Source: Bacillota bacterium (GTDB taxonomy: Bacteria > Bacillota > Clostridia > Christensenellales > CAG-138). Taken from it: a DNA stretch of 29,528 bases. The position numbers were made by a program, and so were the translations under genes. This document shows positions 29,262-29,528 of this stretch, piece after piece. Every line of letters starts with the position of its first letter. Within the stretch, counting starts at the first letter, position 1. The stretch covers positions 1 to 29,528 of the forward strand of contig JAEYSE010000087.1 in NCBI GenBank assembly GCA_023435025.1, written 5' to 3'. The notes under the pieces are model-generated. The model was not told the DNA's origin and did not search any database. It saw only the letters and a program-made list of their open reading frames with translations.

Positions 29262-29300
29262 ATGCCTGCTATTTTGCATAATAAATACAGGCATTCTTTT
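29261..29300 (+). terminator. Hairpin with T run inside the tRNA cluster
   Basis: AATGCCTG (29261-29268) pairs perfectly with CAGGCATT (29288-29295) around a 19-base A/T-rich loop, followed by CTTTTG. Its first base is the last A of the tRNA-Phe CCA end. It may act as a partial terminator or a processing signal between tRNA-Phe and tRNA-Gly. Confidence 0.45.
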
Positions 29301-29375
29301 GCGGGAATAGCTCAGCGGTAGAGCACTGCCTTGCCAAGGCAGGGGTCGCGAGTTCGAATCTCGTTTCCCGCTCCA
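29301..29375 (+). tRNA. tRNA-Gly (GCC anticodon)
   Basis: The acceptor GCGGGAA/TTCCCGC is fully paired. The anticodon stem CTGCC/GGCAG holds the loop TTGCCAA, reading GCC. The discriminator is T and CCA is encoded. It follows the internal hairpin directly. Confidence 0.95.
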
Positions 29376-29382
29376 CACATAT

Positions 29383-29456
29383 GGCGCCATAGCCAAGCGG
29401 TAAGGCAGAGGTCTGCAAAACCTTCACCCCCGGTTCAATTCCGGGTGGCGCCTCCA
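29383..29456 (+). tRNA. tRNA-Cys (GCA anticodon)
   Basis: The acceptor GGCGCCA/TGGCGCC is fully paired. The anticodon loop CTGCAAA reads GCA. The discriminator is T, the cysteine identity base, and CCA is encoded. Last gene of the cluster. Confidence 0.95.
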
Positions 29457-29459
29457 CGT

Positions 29460-29489
29460 CGGAGCAAAGTACGCTTTGCTCCGTTTTTT
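29460..29489 (+). terminator. Strong terminator of the tRNA cluster
   Basis: CGGAGCAAAG pairs perfectly with CTTTGCTCCG (10 bp) around TACG, followed by six T. This is a textbook rho-independent terminator three bases after tRNA-Cys. Confidence 0.92.
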
Positions 29490-29528
29490 GTTGCACAAAA
29501 AACCTCCGCCCGCTCCCTTGCTCCTCCT

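Overview
The window looks like a chromosomal segment of a low-to-moderate GC member of the Bacillota, most likely class Clostridia. The evidence is the complete Firmicutes-order ribosomal protein locus with the Clostridia-type map / KOW protein / infA / rpmJ arrangement, strong AGGAGG ribosome binding sites throughout, sigma-A-like promoters, and tRNA genes that all encode their CCA ends. No phage, insertion sequence, CRISPR array or plasmid function is visible. I cannot name the genus from the sequence alone.

Region 1 (1-8900) is accessory. On the + strand it holds an XRE regulator with a helical-repeat-like C-terminus followed by a CPBP membrane protease, a small unnamed protein, and then a promoter-driven unit: a structured leader, an FAD-dependent oxidoreductase with an unusual four-cysteine motif, a multi-spanning transporter and a small lipoprotein. 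A convergent APC-family permease (- strand) is divergent from a LysR regulator; a palindrome with the T-N11-A form lies against the permease -35 box. Region 2 (8897-12609) carries single-gene housekeeping units on the - strand: glutamate dehydrogenase (gdhA), a small membrane-anchored protein, and an NCS2 uracil permease (uraA) with a structured leader.

Region 3 (12757-28873) is the S10-spc-alpha superoperon, read on the - strand from rpsJ to rplQ: 27 ribosomal proteins plus secY, adk, map, a KOW RNA-binding protein, infA and rpoA. It has a clear promoter and a 228-base structured leader before rpsJ and a terminator after rplQ. Two short genes, rpmD (L30) and rpmJ (L36), are easily missed. 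Most junctions are under 30 bases or overlap. The exceptions are 127 bases between rpsD and rpoA and 298 bases between rpmJ and rpsM, the latter packed with palindromes.

Region 4 (28975-29489) is a + strand cluster of five tRNA genes (Val, Asp, Phe, Gly, Cys) with a near-consensus promoter and a perfect terminator. It is divergent from the ribosomal operon where many relatives have fusA and tuf.

The ribosomal part is conventional. The points most worth following are the FAD enzyme/transporter unit and its leader, the palindromic spacer inside the ribosomal operon, the uraA and rpsJ leaders, and the LysR and gdhA regulatory sites. I see no convincing wholly new system. The FAD enzyme/transporter pair is the best candidate for uncharacterised metabolism.
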